Position numbers and translations under genes: made by a program. Below, piece by piece: positions 1-8,764 of a stretch of DNA of 64,000 nucleotides (position 1 is its first letter; each line of letters begins with the position of its first letter). Origin of the DNA: Bacillota bacterium. GTDB lineage: Bacteria > Bacillota > UBA4882 > UBA8346. The DNA is taken from contig JARKQY010000014.1 of assembly GCA_029974635.1 (NCBI GenBank), forward strand, positions 98,170-162,169, in the 5' to 3' direction. The notes beneath the pieces are model-generated. The model did not search any database and was not told the DNA's origin. It worked only from the letters and a program-made list of their open reading frames with translations.

Positions 1-279
1 GGCCATAATTCCTGCCGCTTGATTCAGGCTCATCTCCGGATTAACCGATGTAATTTTCGTCGTCATGATATCCTGGACCGGAGTAGAGTATGGATCCCTG
101 CCATGCGCTATATTACGGACTACAATATCCCGGTCGGTCAAAATTCCTAAAATCTTCTCCCCTTCACAAACCGGAATCGCCCCTACATCATGTTTTTGCA
201 TTAATTGAGCTGCTTCTACTACATTCGTCCGGGGATTTACGGATGCTACCTGATGAGTCATAATGTCCCTTATCTTCAA
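1..279 (-). CDS. CBS-domain protein, 3' end cut by window
   Basis: Only the first 93 codons are visible, read leftwards from a TTG at 279 with an AAGGA ribosome-binding site about ten bases upstream. The translation starts LKIRDIMTHQ and contains one complete CBS domain (residues about 6-65, with GILTDRDIVVRNI). A second begins at IMTTKITSVNP (about residue 75). Paired CBS domains bind adenine nucleotides and act as energy sensors, alone or attached to an enzyme. The C-terminal part, which would show any attached domain, lies outside the window. A stand-alone CBS-pair protein of about 140 residues is the commonest form. Domain call is firm, specific role unknown. Confidence 0.8.
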   Translation of the reverse strand, partial: MKIRDIMTHQVASVNPRTNVVEAAQLMQKHDVGAIPVCEGEKILGILTDRDIVVRNIAHGRDPYSTPVQDIMTTKITSVNPEMSLNQAAGIMA

Positions 280-375
280 AACAACACATCCTTCTCTTTT
301 TGCTTTTAATCTTCCCTGGCGGTTGAAACTAATTCACCAAAAGAGATGAAGATCAAGGGGTAATTGCTGCCAATA

Positions 376-1518
376 CTACCTTAATGCCCTAATTTCCTTA
401 CATTCAGATCTTTTTTCATCAATCAAACATTCCACTTCATTTAAAATCGAATCCGTAGCGAAAGGTTTGGCCAGTTTCCCGGCATTCTGCCGCATGAGTT
501 GAATTTTGGCCGGATTATGCAACAAGTCTTCCATGATGAACTCTAGCTCGGAAATGTCTTTAATATGGACGGCGGTTCCAGAATTGGTTAAAAACTCGGT
601 ATTGCCGTCTTCCTGTCCCGGAGTCGGCCGAATAATCAGCAACGGCAATTTTTGGGCCAGAGCCTCAGCTACGGTCAACCCTCCCGGTTTAGAGATCAGT
701 AGATCAGCTGCAGCCATATATTCGTAGATATTATCGACAAATCCCATAATACGTCCCCGCAATCCGAGCATGCCCAGTACTTGCTGTAATTCTGCATATA
801 TTTTTTGATTACGGCCGGCAATTCCGATAACTTGAAATTCCTTGGTCAACCGGCTGAGGGTAAACAAAACTTCCACCAGTGGGCCGATGGCATTACCGCC
901 GCTCATTAGCAGTAACAACGGTAAATCTGGATCAAGTTCCAGCTTGGCCCGGATCTTCTTTGGATTTAACTCTTTTGTAAAACAAGGGCGAACCGGAATA
1001 CCGGTATCTTTAATACGGTAATCCTCGACTCCAAGATTTTGCAATTCGGCAACCATTCCCGCATGGGCGACGAAAAACATGGAGGTATTGGAATTTACCC
1101 ACATATGATGAGATACATAGTCGGTTATAACCGCACTGTTTGGTATTGAATAATGAGGATACATATACGAAGCCACAGAAGCTGGAAAAAAGTGGGTGGA
1201 TATAATAGCATCCGGTTGATATTCCTTGATTAGTTCCCGATATTTCCTTAATCCAATATATACTTCGGATTTTCTAACCGGGGACCGGGGCCGGTCAGCC
1301 AAATTATAAAGCAACTTATAAACCGACGGAGTATGCTTGGTTACTGCGTAGTAAGTCTGTTCTATCCAGCGGCCGAAAGTTGGTGTGGCATAACGTAAAA
1401 AATCAATATGGCTGGCCTCTCCGCCAAATTTTTCGATATATGCTTCACAGAGAGCCTCTCCAGCCTTTACATGCCCAACCCCAATCGATGCTGACAAAAC
1501 TAAAAGGCGGTTCTTCAT
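376..1518 (-). CDS. UgtP/MGDG-synthase-like glycolipid glycosyltransferase
   Basis: 380 residues, the usual length for the processive diacylglycerol glucosyltransferase (UgtP) and MGDG-synthase family. The N-terminus (LLVLSASIGVGHVKAGEAL) is the acceptor-binding MGDG_synth domain. The C-terminal half is a GT28-type nucleotide-sugar site with SGGNAIGPL near residue 210 and SKPGGLTVAEAL near 280. These enzymes transfer glucose or galactose from a UDP-sugar to diacylglycerol at the inner face of the membrane, making glycolipids and lipoteichoic-acid anchors. A GGAGG site precedes the ATG. The gene stands alone, facing left, downstream of the patatin gene. The family is clear, the exact sugar and acceptor are not. 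Confidence 0.85.
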   Translation of the reverse strand: MKNRLLVLSASIGVGHVKAGEALCEAYIEKFGGEASHIDFLRYATPTFGRWIEQTYYAVTKHTPSVYKLLYNLADRPRSPVRKSEVYIGLRKYRELIKEYQPDAIISTHFFPASVASYMYPHYSIPNSAVITDYVSHHMWVNSNTSMFFVAHAGMVAELQNLGVEDYRIKDTGIPVRPCFTKELNPKKIRAKLELDPDLPLLLLMSGGNAIGPLVEVLFTLSRLTKEFQVIGIAGRNQKIYAELQQVLGMLGLRGRIMGFVDNIYEYMAAADLLISKPGGLTVAEALAQKLPLLIIRPTPGQEDGNTEFLTNSGTAVHIKDISELEFIMEDLLHNPAKIQLMRQNAGKLAKPFATDSILNEVECLIDEKRSECKEIRALR

Positions 1519-1635
1519 TCATACCTCCACATCGAATTGTTAACATAAGTTTGTAGATTTATTTTAATTATATACCACTTTGCGTTTGGACGTAAGAGTT
1601 TTTATTTATAATTCAATGGTAAGAATAACTTTATA

Positions 1636-2529
1636 TTACAATAAACGCGGTTTTTGGGCGGCAGCAAAACCTAGTTCAATACGCTCACGAATTTTTTCCG
1701 GGCAAAAACTAAGCGAATTAGGTTCTATGATCGGATTCGATGGACTGATAAGGTATAGAGGCACTTTCTTCCGGCCGGGGAAGGACTCCGGACGCTGGTT
1801 AATCTGATGGGCCAACTGAATATCGTTGGCATTGATCTCATTGACTAAAATATCAATGGTTCGCAGCAAAGCTTCCAATGAACCTTTCGTTTGAGCATAC
1901 CCCAAATAGGGTGAAAGATCCTCCCGGACTGGAGAATTGATAACGACCACAATTTCATCCGGTTGTTCGTCGAAGACTGCGCCGAGGGGTGTAACATCAC
2001 GGAGCCCGCCATCATAACAATGCTTGGAGTTGATCATGACTCCGGGAAAAAGCAACGGCATACTGGCGCTTGCCAAGATATATTTGGGAAAATCCGCCCA
2101 TAATTCCTGTCGCCGGTTATCGGCATATAGCAATTCACCTGTTTCGACGGCTACCGCTGTAATTTTCACAACCTTAGCCGGATTGCCGCACAAGCGCTTG
2201 AAGTCGATTTGTTGGGCGATGATCTTCTCTAAACCAATGGGCTTATAGAGATAATCCCGAAATAACAATCCCAGTCCACCTAAAATACTCTTCCGATATA
2301 TTTGATCATCACCAGTGATGGCAAGCCAAAAATCTTTCAATTTAGCCGCATAATGAAGCAATTCCTGAAAATTGCCGGCTTGACCAAGAAAACTCACATT
2401 TAACGCACCAACACTGGTTCCTAGAAAAACATCAAAATCCATACCGCGCTTCCGGACTAAATAATCAATAGCACCGACCTCAAATGCACCCAGGCAACCT
2501 CCACCCGATAATACCAATGCCCGTTTCAT
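1636..2529 (-). CDS. Patatin-like phospholipase
   Basis: 297 residues with the complete patatin signature: an oxyanion-hole glycine loop (LSGGGCLG, residues 7-14), the nucleophile elbow GTSVG with Ser39, and the catalytic Asp173 in YDGG. The hydrolase uses a Ser-Asp dyad to cleave acyl esters of phospholipids. There is no signal peptide, so it is probably cytoplasmic or on the inner membrane face. It resembles the bacterial YlbK/RssA-type group of about 300 residues. Transcribed leftwards from an AT-rich spacer containing DnaA-box-like sites. Substrate unknown. Confidence 0.85.
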   Translation of the reverse strand: MKRALVLSGGGCLGAFEVGAIDYLVRKRGMDFDVFLGTSVGALNVSFLGQAGNFQELLHYAAKLKDFWLAITGDDQIYRKSILGGLGLLFRDYLYKPIGLEKIIAQQIDFKRLCGNPAKVVKITAVAVETGELLYADNRRQELWADFPKYILASASMPLLFPGVMINSKHCYDGGLRDVTPLGAVFDEQPDEIVVVINSPVREDLSPYLGYAQTKGSLEALLRTIDILVNEINANDIQLAHQINQRPESFPGRKKVPLYLISPSNPIIEPNSLSFCPEKIRERIELGFAAAQKPRLL

Positions 2530-2835
2530 TGCTTTTTCCTCCCAGGGGTGCTTTAAATGATTATTTCCACCCCAGAGTTATGCCCCTTTTCAAAACCGAA
2601 AAAAATATCCGTATTTTAAAATAATTCTCCTTATATTGTCGGCATGTTTCACAAAATCATTAGCCCTAAAAGAATTGACAAGAGTATCATTATATTCAAA
2701 AAAGTTATCCATATACCCACAAATTTTATCCACAATGTGGATAACTTCTGGAAATAATTTTACGGCTAAATTTCCGGTAATAAAAAATAACGCGTAAACA
2801 TCTATTAACATTATATGAATGATTTTTATGAATTC
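2530..2835. other. AT-rich spacer with DnaA-box-like cluster
   Basis: About 300 bases between the butyrate kinase and patatin genes. An open frame on the minus strand (2590-2811, 73 codons) has an atypical, low-complexity composition and no convincing ribosome-binding site, so I do not call it a gene. The notable content is the group of DnaA-box-like 9-mers at 2705-2744, listed separately. Confidence 0.5.
2705..2744. promoter_or_regulatory. Three DnaA-box-like 9-mers, two in a perfect inverted pair
   Basis: TTATCCACA at 2726-2734 is followed after one base by its exact inverse TGTGGATAA at 2736-2744, giving a 19-bp palindrome. A third, near-consensus copy TTATCCATA lies at 2705-2713 on the same strand as the first. 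TTATCCACA is the strong DnaA-box consensus of Bacillota and Escherichia. The cluster sits upstream of the patatin gene. It could be a DnaA titration or regulatory site, or chance in AT-rich DNA, though two perfect 9-mers one base apart are unlikely by chance. No dnaA, dnaN or replication gene is nearby, so this is not a standard oriC. Confidence 0.5.
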
Positions 2836-3948
2836 TCACTTAAACCCTATATAATGGGACCAATCCTTGTCAGGGGCGTAAATCTTGGCCTCTTCCCGGC
2901 CGTTAAGAACTCGTAACGCACCGTCCGCTAATGCTTCCATTTCAAACTCGCCCGGAAATACAATGACGGGGGCAATAAAAGCTACCCGCCCTTTGACCAA
3001 TTCCATAAAGCGTTCCGAATATGCCAATCCTCCCGTAAGTACAACAGCGTCCACATTACCTTCAAGTACTGCGGCCAATCCCCCAATTTCCTTGGAAACC
3101 TGATAAGCCATAGCTTCAAAGACCTCAGCCGCATTAGAATTACCAGCGGCAATTCTTGCTTCCACTTCCCTGCCATCATTTGTACCCAGATAGGCTACCA
3201 ATCCGCCTTGACCGGCCATCATCCGCAGCATTTGCTCTTTGGTGAAGCGCCCCGAATAACAGATCCTGATTAAATCCCCAATTGGCAGTGTTCCCGCCCG
3301 TTCCGGAGAAAAAGGCCCTTCTTCAATCCCGTTGTTAACATCGACCACCCGTCCATATTTATGAGCGCCAATGGTAATTCCGCCCCCTAAATGGGCGACG
3401 ATCAACCGGACTTCTTCATATGCTTTGTTAAGCTGTGCCGCTGCCTTACGGGCGGCCGCTTTTTGATTTAAAGCGTGAAATAAGCTCTTACGCCGGATCT
3501 CCGGCCAGCCCGAATAATAGGCCAGTGGTTCAAACTCATTCACGACGACCGGATCCACAATATATGCTTTAACACCAATCTCCATCGCGATCTCATGAGC
3601 AATTAGACCAGCCATACTGGAAACATGCTTTCCAAAAGCACTGGTTTTCAAGTCGGTTATCATCTGCTCATTAATCTCAAAAACACCGCTAGGAATGGGT
3701 TTACACAGGCCACCACGGCCTACGACAACGGTGAAGGTCTTTAAATCAATCTTTTTTTCCTGCAATACCCGATAAACGGTTTCTTTCCGATATTGATACT
3801 GATCAAAGATCTCCGTAAACTTGAGCAATTCGCTGCTTGGGTGGATGATAACTTCTAAAAACTCGGGATTTTCATCGTTATATACTGCTATTTTAGTTGA
3901 AACCGAGCCCGGGTTAATGATTAACAGCCGATGAGGCAATACCGTCAC
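2836..3948 (-). CDS. buk: Butyrate kinase
   Basis: 370 residues, slightly longer than the usual 355-360. Acetokinase-fold motifs are present: an N-terminal phosphate loop (LLIINPGSVSTKIAVY), VAHLGGGITIGAH near residue 200 and VLTGGLAYSERFM near residue 305. It transfers phosphate from butyryl-phosphate to ADP, giving butyrate and ATP. Its start overlaps the end of the upstream phosphotransbutyrylase gene by four bases (ATGA), so the pair is translationally coupled. This is the classical kinase route to butyrate of clostridia. Branched-chain fatty-acid kinase activity is the main alternative, since the family is broad. Confidence 0.9.
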   Translation of the reverse strand: MTVLPHRLLIINPGSVSTKIAVYNDENPEFLEVIIHPSSELLKFTEIFDQYQYRKETVYRVLQEKKIDLKTFTVVVGRGGLCKPIPSGVFEINEQMITDLKTSAFGKHVSSMAGLIAHEIAMEIGVKAYIVDPVVVNEFEPLAYYSGWPEIRRKSLFHALNQKAAARKAAAQLNKAYEEVRLIVAHLGGGITIGAHKYGRVVDVNNGIEEGPFSPERAGTLPIGDLIRICYSGRFTKEQMLRMMAGQGGLVAYLGTNDGREVEARIAAGNSNAAEVFEAMAYQVSKEIGGLAAVLEGNVDAVVLTGGLAYSERFMELVKGRVAFIAPVIVFPGEFEMEALADGALRVLNGREEAKIYAPDKDWSHYIGFK

Positions 3949-4850
3949 CCTTTACATTTATTTTGTAAATAACAGGCCAACATAATTGAGTTAACCTTAG
4001 TTTCCTTGTGATCTGCCCGTGATGTCAAGACTACCGGTACTTTTGCCCCAATCACAACCCCGCCGGCGGGATAACCTGAGATCATACAAAAAGATTTATA
4101 TAGTATATTTCCGCTTACCAACTCCGGAACAATGAGTATATCTGCCTGTCCGGCCACCGGATCCGCCTCAAGATGTTTGGTAACCACCGAATCCATAAGC
4201 AAAGCATTATCTAAGGCCAGCGGACCGGAAATTAAAGCATTGCCGAAAAATCCTTGCCTTGCTAACGCTACTAATTCAGCCGCATCAACTGTGCTGGGAA
4301 TTTTGGAATTCACCTTTTCAATTGCCGAAAGAATGGCCACCTTCGGAGGATCGTAACCCAAGGCTCTTGCGACTTCCAAAGCGTTTTGAATAACCGCTTT
4401 CTTGCCCTCCAGATTGGGATGAATCAATACAGCCCCATCACTGAGTAGAGTGAACTTTTCCCTTCCCGGCAGCGAAATAACCGCCACATGGGATAACAAC
4501 CGCGTTTGGGATACCAATCCCTTATCCTTGGCCACCATCGGATGCATTAAATCGGCAGTGGATATTTGCCCCTTCATAATCAGATCGGCTTCCCCGTTTC
4601 TCACCAGTTCTACGCTTCGTTCGGCGGCCTTCCGGGGATCGGTTTCCATGATAACTTGCCCGGTTTCGATTGTTACTGAAGGATTTTTCGTAAAAAAAAT
4701 TAAGACCGGTTTAATCCAACCGGTTTGAGTTGCTTCCCTGACAGCCGCAATAACCTCATCATCATCGGCGCCAACTACCGCTATACGCAGAGGCCCACTC
4801 CCCTCAAGAGCTTTTCTTAATTCCGAAAAATTTTTCACCATGGCCTTCAT
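3945..4850 (-). CDS. ptb: Phosphate butyryltransferase
   Basis: 301 residues, the standard length. The sequence shows the PTA_PTB fold (GADDDEVIAAVREA near residue 28, LMKGQISTADLMHP near 115, ISGPLALDNA near 208). It exchanges the CoA of butyryl-CoA for phosphate, supplying butyrate kinase. The ptb-buk order with overlapping stop and start is typical for butyrate producers. Its ATG lies only 20 bases after the stop of a chemoreceptor gene, so all three may share one transcript. A related phosphate acetyltransferase is less likely because the partner is a butyrate kinase. Confidence 0.9.
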   Translation of the reverse strand: MKAMVKNFSELRKALEGSGPLRIAVVGADDDEVIAAVREATQTGWIKPVLIFFTKNPSVTIETGQVIMETDPRKAAERSVELVRNGEADLIMKGQISTADLMHPMVAKDKGLVSQTRLLSHVAVISLPGREKFTLLSDGAVLIHPNLEGKKAVIQNALEVARALGYDPPKVAILSAIEKVNSKIPSTVDAAELVALARQGFFGNALISGPLALDNALLMDSVVTKHLEADPVAGQADILIVPELVSGNILYKSFCMISGYPAGGVVIGAKVPVVLTSRADHKETKVNSIMLACYLQNKCKG

Positions 4851-4870
4851 TCCTCCCCCAAGATAACCGA

Positions 4871-6571
4871 TTACTTTTCCGATAATGAGATTTCCAAGGA
4901 TTCTTCCAAAGCATCCAGATCAAAATCATCGAAATCGAATTCATCCTCGAATTCCGTATCTTTCTCCCCTGCAACGGAAACAGCAGGCTGTTCCTGCGCT
5001 GCTGCCATCGTATCCACTAATTCTTCTTCTAATTCAGTATCACTGAATTTGGTTTTCGCCTGTGTGGTCAATGTCTGAGCCAGCGCGCCCAGCTGTTGTG
5101 TGGAAATGGTCAAGGTCTGGGCGATCGCGGTTATTTCTCTGAAAATATCATTCAAGTTACCCATTCCTTCTTCCGACGCCATTGTAAAATCATAAGCATT
5201 GGTAACCTCCGAATTGATTTCCTTGATAATATCCGCCTGGCTGTTCAAAAACCCGCCGACACTTTGTAATAACGGTAAACCTTCCTGTAAAGTTTGAACA
5301 ATCCGGGTAAATGTTTCGTTGATCTGGTTGACGTTGCGCATACCTCTTTCAAAGGTCACCGCTGTTTCTTTGGAACTGGTAACCGTTGTTTCCAACTTCG
5401 GCAAAAACTTTTTAATAATAGTTTCAATTTGTTTTAACGTCTCCTGGGTTTGAATTGACAATTTACTAATCTTTTGAGCAACTACGGCGAATCCACGTCC
5501 ATACTCCCCGGCCCGGGCCGCCTCGATAGAAGCGTTCATGGACAGCATTTTAGTTTGCTCGGCGATGTTACTGATGGTTTGCACGATCTCTCCGATATTT
5601 TGCGAATCCAGGTTCAACTCTTCGATAGTTTCCAATGTGGTATCGAACTGGCTGACAACCTGATTAATTTCCCGTTCAACCGCGGCTACGTTTTCTGAAC
5701 CTTGAGCGGCCGTAGACACAATGTTTTCAGTTAATTTAAGGGTCTGAACGGTTAAATCCTGATGTTCATCAGCCCTTTCCGATAAAGTATTCAAAAGTTG
5801 CTGAGTCTTGGTCATGCCTTCCCGGGTTTTGGTGGCGTCATCCGCCAAACTTTTGACAATATCGCCGGTAGCTTGCAGGGAAGCATTGGTTTCTTCCGTA
5901 TAGGAACGCAGCTCTTCGGTGGCGGATGTTAAAGTGGTTGCACTAATTGCGACCCCCTTCAACAGGTTGCGGATATCCTGGAAAGCCTCCTTATTGACCC
6001 TTTCCTGATGTGAAATACGTTGCAGCAAGTTGGTTGCCAGATTGGTAATATATGTACATCCTACTCCCACTAATAACAGATAAAAAATCCGGACGGCAAC
6101 TGCGGCTTGATATGATTGATAACCGGCCGGACGAACCTCGGGAATAAGAACAGTAATTAGCAGGTAGGAAATGATAGAAGCGCCAGTCGCAAAAATAGTG
6201 GTTCGTTTATTAAAATAAAGACTGGAAAATACAAGCGCCCAAAAAAAGTTCATAAAATTGCTATCGCTGATGCCGGCCAGTAGAATATTGATAAAAACGA
6301 CCAGTCCAATTGTGTCCCCAACTAATATATATTTAGTAATACGACTATCAGGCTGATACCGGATTAAATAAAACGGTACGGCGGCCAATATTCCTCCGAC
6401 TCCCAGTAGATACAGGGCATACCAAAAGGTAAATTTTTCGGTATGAGGAGTAAATAACAGTACCGCAATCACCAGGAGTACCCCCAAAGCAACTCCGCCA
6501 CTCAGTAGATAAAAGTATATTTTGTTTACCTTCTTTTCATTTTCACGGTAAAACTTGACTTCCTCGCGCAT
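4871..6571 (-). CDS. Membrane methyl-accepting chemotaxis protein without HAMP domain
   Basis: 566 residues. Residues about 18-180 form some six membrane helices without a large extracytoplasmic sensor domain. A long coiled coil follows, with the conserved signalling hairpin around residues 330-365 (IAEQTKMLSMNASIEAARAG, then GRGFAVVA). The tail from about 530 is very acidic (DTEFEDEFDFDDFDLDALEE). The family relays a signal to CheA/CheW and the flagellar motor. A sensor made only of membrane helices suggests detection of a membrane or energy state, which is inference. A clear GGAGG site precedes the ATG. Placement 20 bases upstream of ptb is unusual and may link taxis to fermentation. Confidence 0.85.
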   Translation of the reverse strand: MREEVKFYRENEKKVNKIYFYLLSGGVALGVLLVIAVLLFTPHTEKFTFWYALYLLGVGGILAAVPFYLIRYQPDSRITKYILVGDTIGLVVFINILLAGISDSNFMNFFWALVFSSLYFNKRTTIFATGASIISYLLITVLIPEVRPAGYQSYQAAVAVRIFYLLLVGVGCTYITNLATNLLQRISHQERVNKEAFQDIRNLLKGVAISATTLTSATEELRSYTEETNASLQATGDIVKSLADDATKTREGMTKTQQLLNTLSERADEHQDLTVQTLKLTENIVSTAAQGSENVAAVEREINQVVSQFDTTLETIEELNLDSQNIGEIVQTISNIAEQTKMLSMNASIEAARAGEYGRGFAVVAQKISKLSIQTQETLKQIETIIKKFLPKLETTVTSSKETAVTFERGMRNVNQINETFTRIVQTLQEGLPLLQSVGGFLNSQADIIKEINSEVTNAYDFTMASEEGMGNLNDIFREITAIAQTLTISTQQLGALAQTLTTQAKTKFSDTELEEELVDTMAAAQEQPAVSVAGEKDTEFEDEFDFDDFDLDALEESLEISLSEK

Positions 6572-6712
6572 TATAAATTCCTCCTATTGGGTGTGGCAAT
6601 TATAGAATATATGAAAAAGAAAGCTGTTTTAGGCAAAAAAGGCCCCTGTCAAAACTTTTACTGATATAATAATCGGTAGAATTCCTCAAAATAGTGATAG
6701 TAAAACGAAATA

Positions 6713-8032
6713 TTAATCAAGATCGGAACCAAACATGGTTAGTTGCAAAATATCCTGAGTCTTTTTATTTGATTTCTTCCTGGTCTTTTCATTATACATG
6801 CTTAAATCAGCTTCTTTCAATAACCGTTCGATATTCAACTGTTCCTGGGATTCCCAAATAGCGGCGCCGATGCTTATGCCGATTTTACGGGCCATTTGAT
6901 CCGTTTGCTGCCAGCTTTGAAATGCCTCTCGGATTCGCCATCTAACCAACTCCAGAATCTCCCGATCCCCTTTAATAAGAATTACAAATTCATCTCCGCC
7001 CAAACGGCAGATAATATCGTTTTCCCGAACCGATGTTTTTAAAATCGCAGCAAAGCTTTTTAATACCGCATCCCCGACCAAATGTCCGTGCCGGTCATTG
7101 ACTTTTTTAAAATTATCGATATCAATAAGCAGCAACCCAATCGCGGAATCTTCCTTACGTCCCCGGGCCAATTCTTTTTTCACGAATTCAATCAGCCCGT
7201 TACGGTTGTATATTCCGGTCAACGCATCCAGAACTACATTATTCTTTAATTCTTTAAAGATCAAATCATAAGGAGCCTCAATTCCAAATGTAATGATGAG
7301 TTGGTAAATTCGCAGAGTAGCCATAATTTTGGCTGAATGGCCAAGCCAGTTCAGCCACCAGCCGGTCCCCTCAAAAAACAGGCCGCATCCTGCGGCAATC
7401 AGGGTAAAAATAATTGTTGCCTGAATATGTCCATAAATCCGGCTATTGAAAAATCGGCGTTTGACATATAAATGAACTCCGGCTGCAATTAACAAAAGAA
7501 TGTTAAATCCTTTGGCGGATATTATCAAGGATTTTATCTGAACCGTGTAAGGCAATCCATAAACCAGAAAACTGCCAAAAATAAGAATCAAACCAATTGC
7601 CGCAAGTATTCCGGAAGTCATTCTCCGGGAAAACCGGCGGGCGGTAAACAATGGTACCAAAAACAATGCCGCTGCCTGAAATATAAATTCACATCCGTTG
7701 AGAAGGTTGGAAGCCGCGTTTCCAATCCCCGGAAAAATTTCGAGACGGGAATCGGCAAGCAGATGAAGTAAGTTAAAAGACCCGATAAAAAAATAGGAGT
7801 ATCCCAAAAATAGCAGCGGGTTACTCCTCGAATAACGAAAAGTCTTTACAGCCAGCACATATATCAAAGCGGCGAGTATAATATTGAAGCCTTCGGCTAC
7901 TGTGTGAAACAGCGTATCATTGGATACAGCCATAATTACCGAAGTCCCAATACCCAATGCTAGATATCCGGCTTTTCTCCAGTCCACCCTTATCTGCTGC
8001 CCTAACTCAAAACAGCGGTGAGTAATATTCAT
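6713..8032 (-). CDS. Membrane-bound GGDEF diguanylate cyclase
   Basis: 439 residues. The first about 240 form some seven membrane helices of the MASE type. The remainder is a GGDEF domain with an intact active-site loop (RLGGDEF, residues 343-349) and an RxxD inhibitory site (REND, 336-339) exactly five residues before it. It should therefore make cyclic di-GMP and be inhibited by its product. Located between the chemoreceptor and the bacteriohemerythrin gene, all facing left. The membrane sensor is not assigned to a specific ligand. It is the only cyclase in the window; the HD-GYP protein at 13.2 kb would be the opposing enzyme. Confidence 0.9.
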   Translation of the reverse strand: MNITHRCFELGQQIRVDWRKAGYLALGIGTSVIMAVSNDTLFHTVAEGFNIILAALIYVLAVKTFRYSRSNPLLFLGYSYFFIGSFNLLHLLADSRLEIFPGIGNAASNLLNGCEFIFQAAALFLVPLFTARRFSRRMTSGILAAIGLILIFGSFLVYGLPYTVQIKSLIISAKGFNILLLIAAGVHLYVKRRFFNSRIYGHIQATIIFTLIAAGCGLFFEGTGWWLNWLGHSAKIMATLRIYQLIITFGIEAPYDLIFKELKNNVVLDALTGIYNRNGLIEFVKKELARGRKEDSAIGLLLIDIDNFKKVNDRHGHLVGDAVLKSFAAILKTSVRENDIICRLGGDEFVILIKGDREILELVRWRIREAFQSWQQTDQMARKIGISIGAAIWESQEQLNIERLLKEADLSMYNEKTRKKSNKKTQDILQLTMFGSDLD

Positions 8033-8059
8033 TTACGGCACCTCAAGGAACCATTTTTC

Positions 8060-8464
8060 TTAAATTACCTTTTTTAAAAAAGCCCCCAACTCCTTGTCTA
8101 CATTGCGAATGTGCGTGTTAAGCCACTCCACCACTACCCGGTTCGTCAAAATAACCAAATGCGGGCCGGGACCCTTGGTTTCCAATTGGTTTTTCAGCTC
8201 GGCGAAGCTCATGATAAATTGCTGATGTTGACTTTTATGACTGGAAAAACGGGGGTAATTATATTGTAACATAAAATTTTCTTCGGTTCCAAAATGAGTC
8301 ACCACATAATCTTCTAAAAACTTAATAATCTCCTGAACCGATTCCTTGGCTTTTCCTTGATGGCATGCCTCTAATAATTGATTGATTTGTTTGAACAATT
8401 CCTGGTGTTGATTGTCAATTTCAATTACACCTACCGCCAGATCATTGGTCCATTGGATTGCCAT
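8060..8464 (-). CDS. Bacteriohemerythrin
   Basis: 134 residues, typical of single-domain bacterial hemerythrins. All ligands of the di-iron centre are visible: His20 (DNQHQEL), His57 and Glu61 (HFGTEE), His76 and His80 (HKSQH), His118 and Asp123 (HIRNVD). The protein binds oxygen reversibly and in anaerobes is thought to scavenge oxygen or deliver it to sensors or reductases. A GGAGG site lies just before the ATG. The gene is next to the GGDEF gene on the same strand, a combination compatible with oxygen-linked signalling (inference). Confidence 0.93.
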   Translation of the reverse strand: MAIQWTNDLAVGVIEIDNQHQELFKQINQLLEACHQGKAKESVQEIIKFLEDYVVTHFGTEENFMLQYNYPRFSSHKSQHQQFIMSFAELKNQLETKGPGPHLVILTNRVVVEWLNTHIRNVDKELGAFLKKVI

Positions 8465-8527
8465 TATAAACCCTCCTTTTTACATACCTACTTTTTACAT
8501 GTATCGGTAGAAAACACGAAATATTTA

Positions 8528-8552
8528 AACTTGAATTCGGCAAGTAGCTTTA
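8528..8552. repeat. 25-bp dispersed sequence, copy 1
   Basis: This stretch, with core AATTCGGCAAG, matches 20363-20387 at 22 of 25 positions. It lies upstream of the bacteriohemerythrin start; the second copy lies in the spacer of the kinase array. Function unknown. Confidence 0.5.
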
Positions 8553-8764
8553 CGAACTGATTGTGTTTGGAAAGCATAATGGACCTTTAATTTGTTTACT
8601 AAATTATAACACAAAAAATACACATGCCAGTAATACCTCCCGGTTATTCGGGACAAAATATGATTAAAAAGGCTTTTTTATCCAGATATCATTCTCATCC
8701 TTTTATGTGCCCAGCAAGTGCAAGGATAGGGACTACTAGAAAATTTTTTGACGAAAAAGAAAAA

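Noticed and set aside
2590..2811. 73-codon minus-strand ORF between buk and the patatin gene
   Set aside because: Low-complexity AT-rich composition, no ribosome-binding site, and it overlaps the DnaA-box-like palindrome.
8624..8764. N-terminal extension of the methyltransferase
   Set aside because: No similarity to UbiE/MenG; the ATG at 8765 gives the family length.
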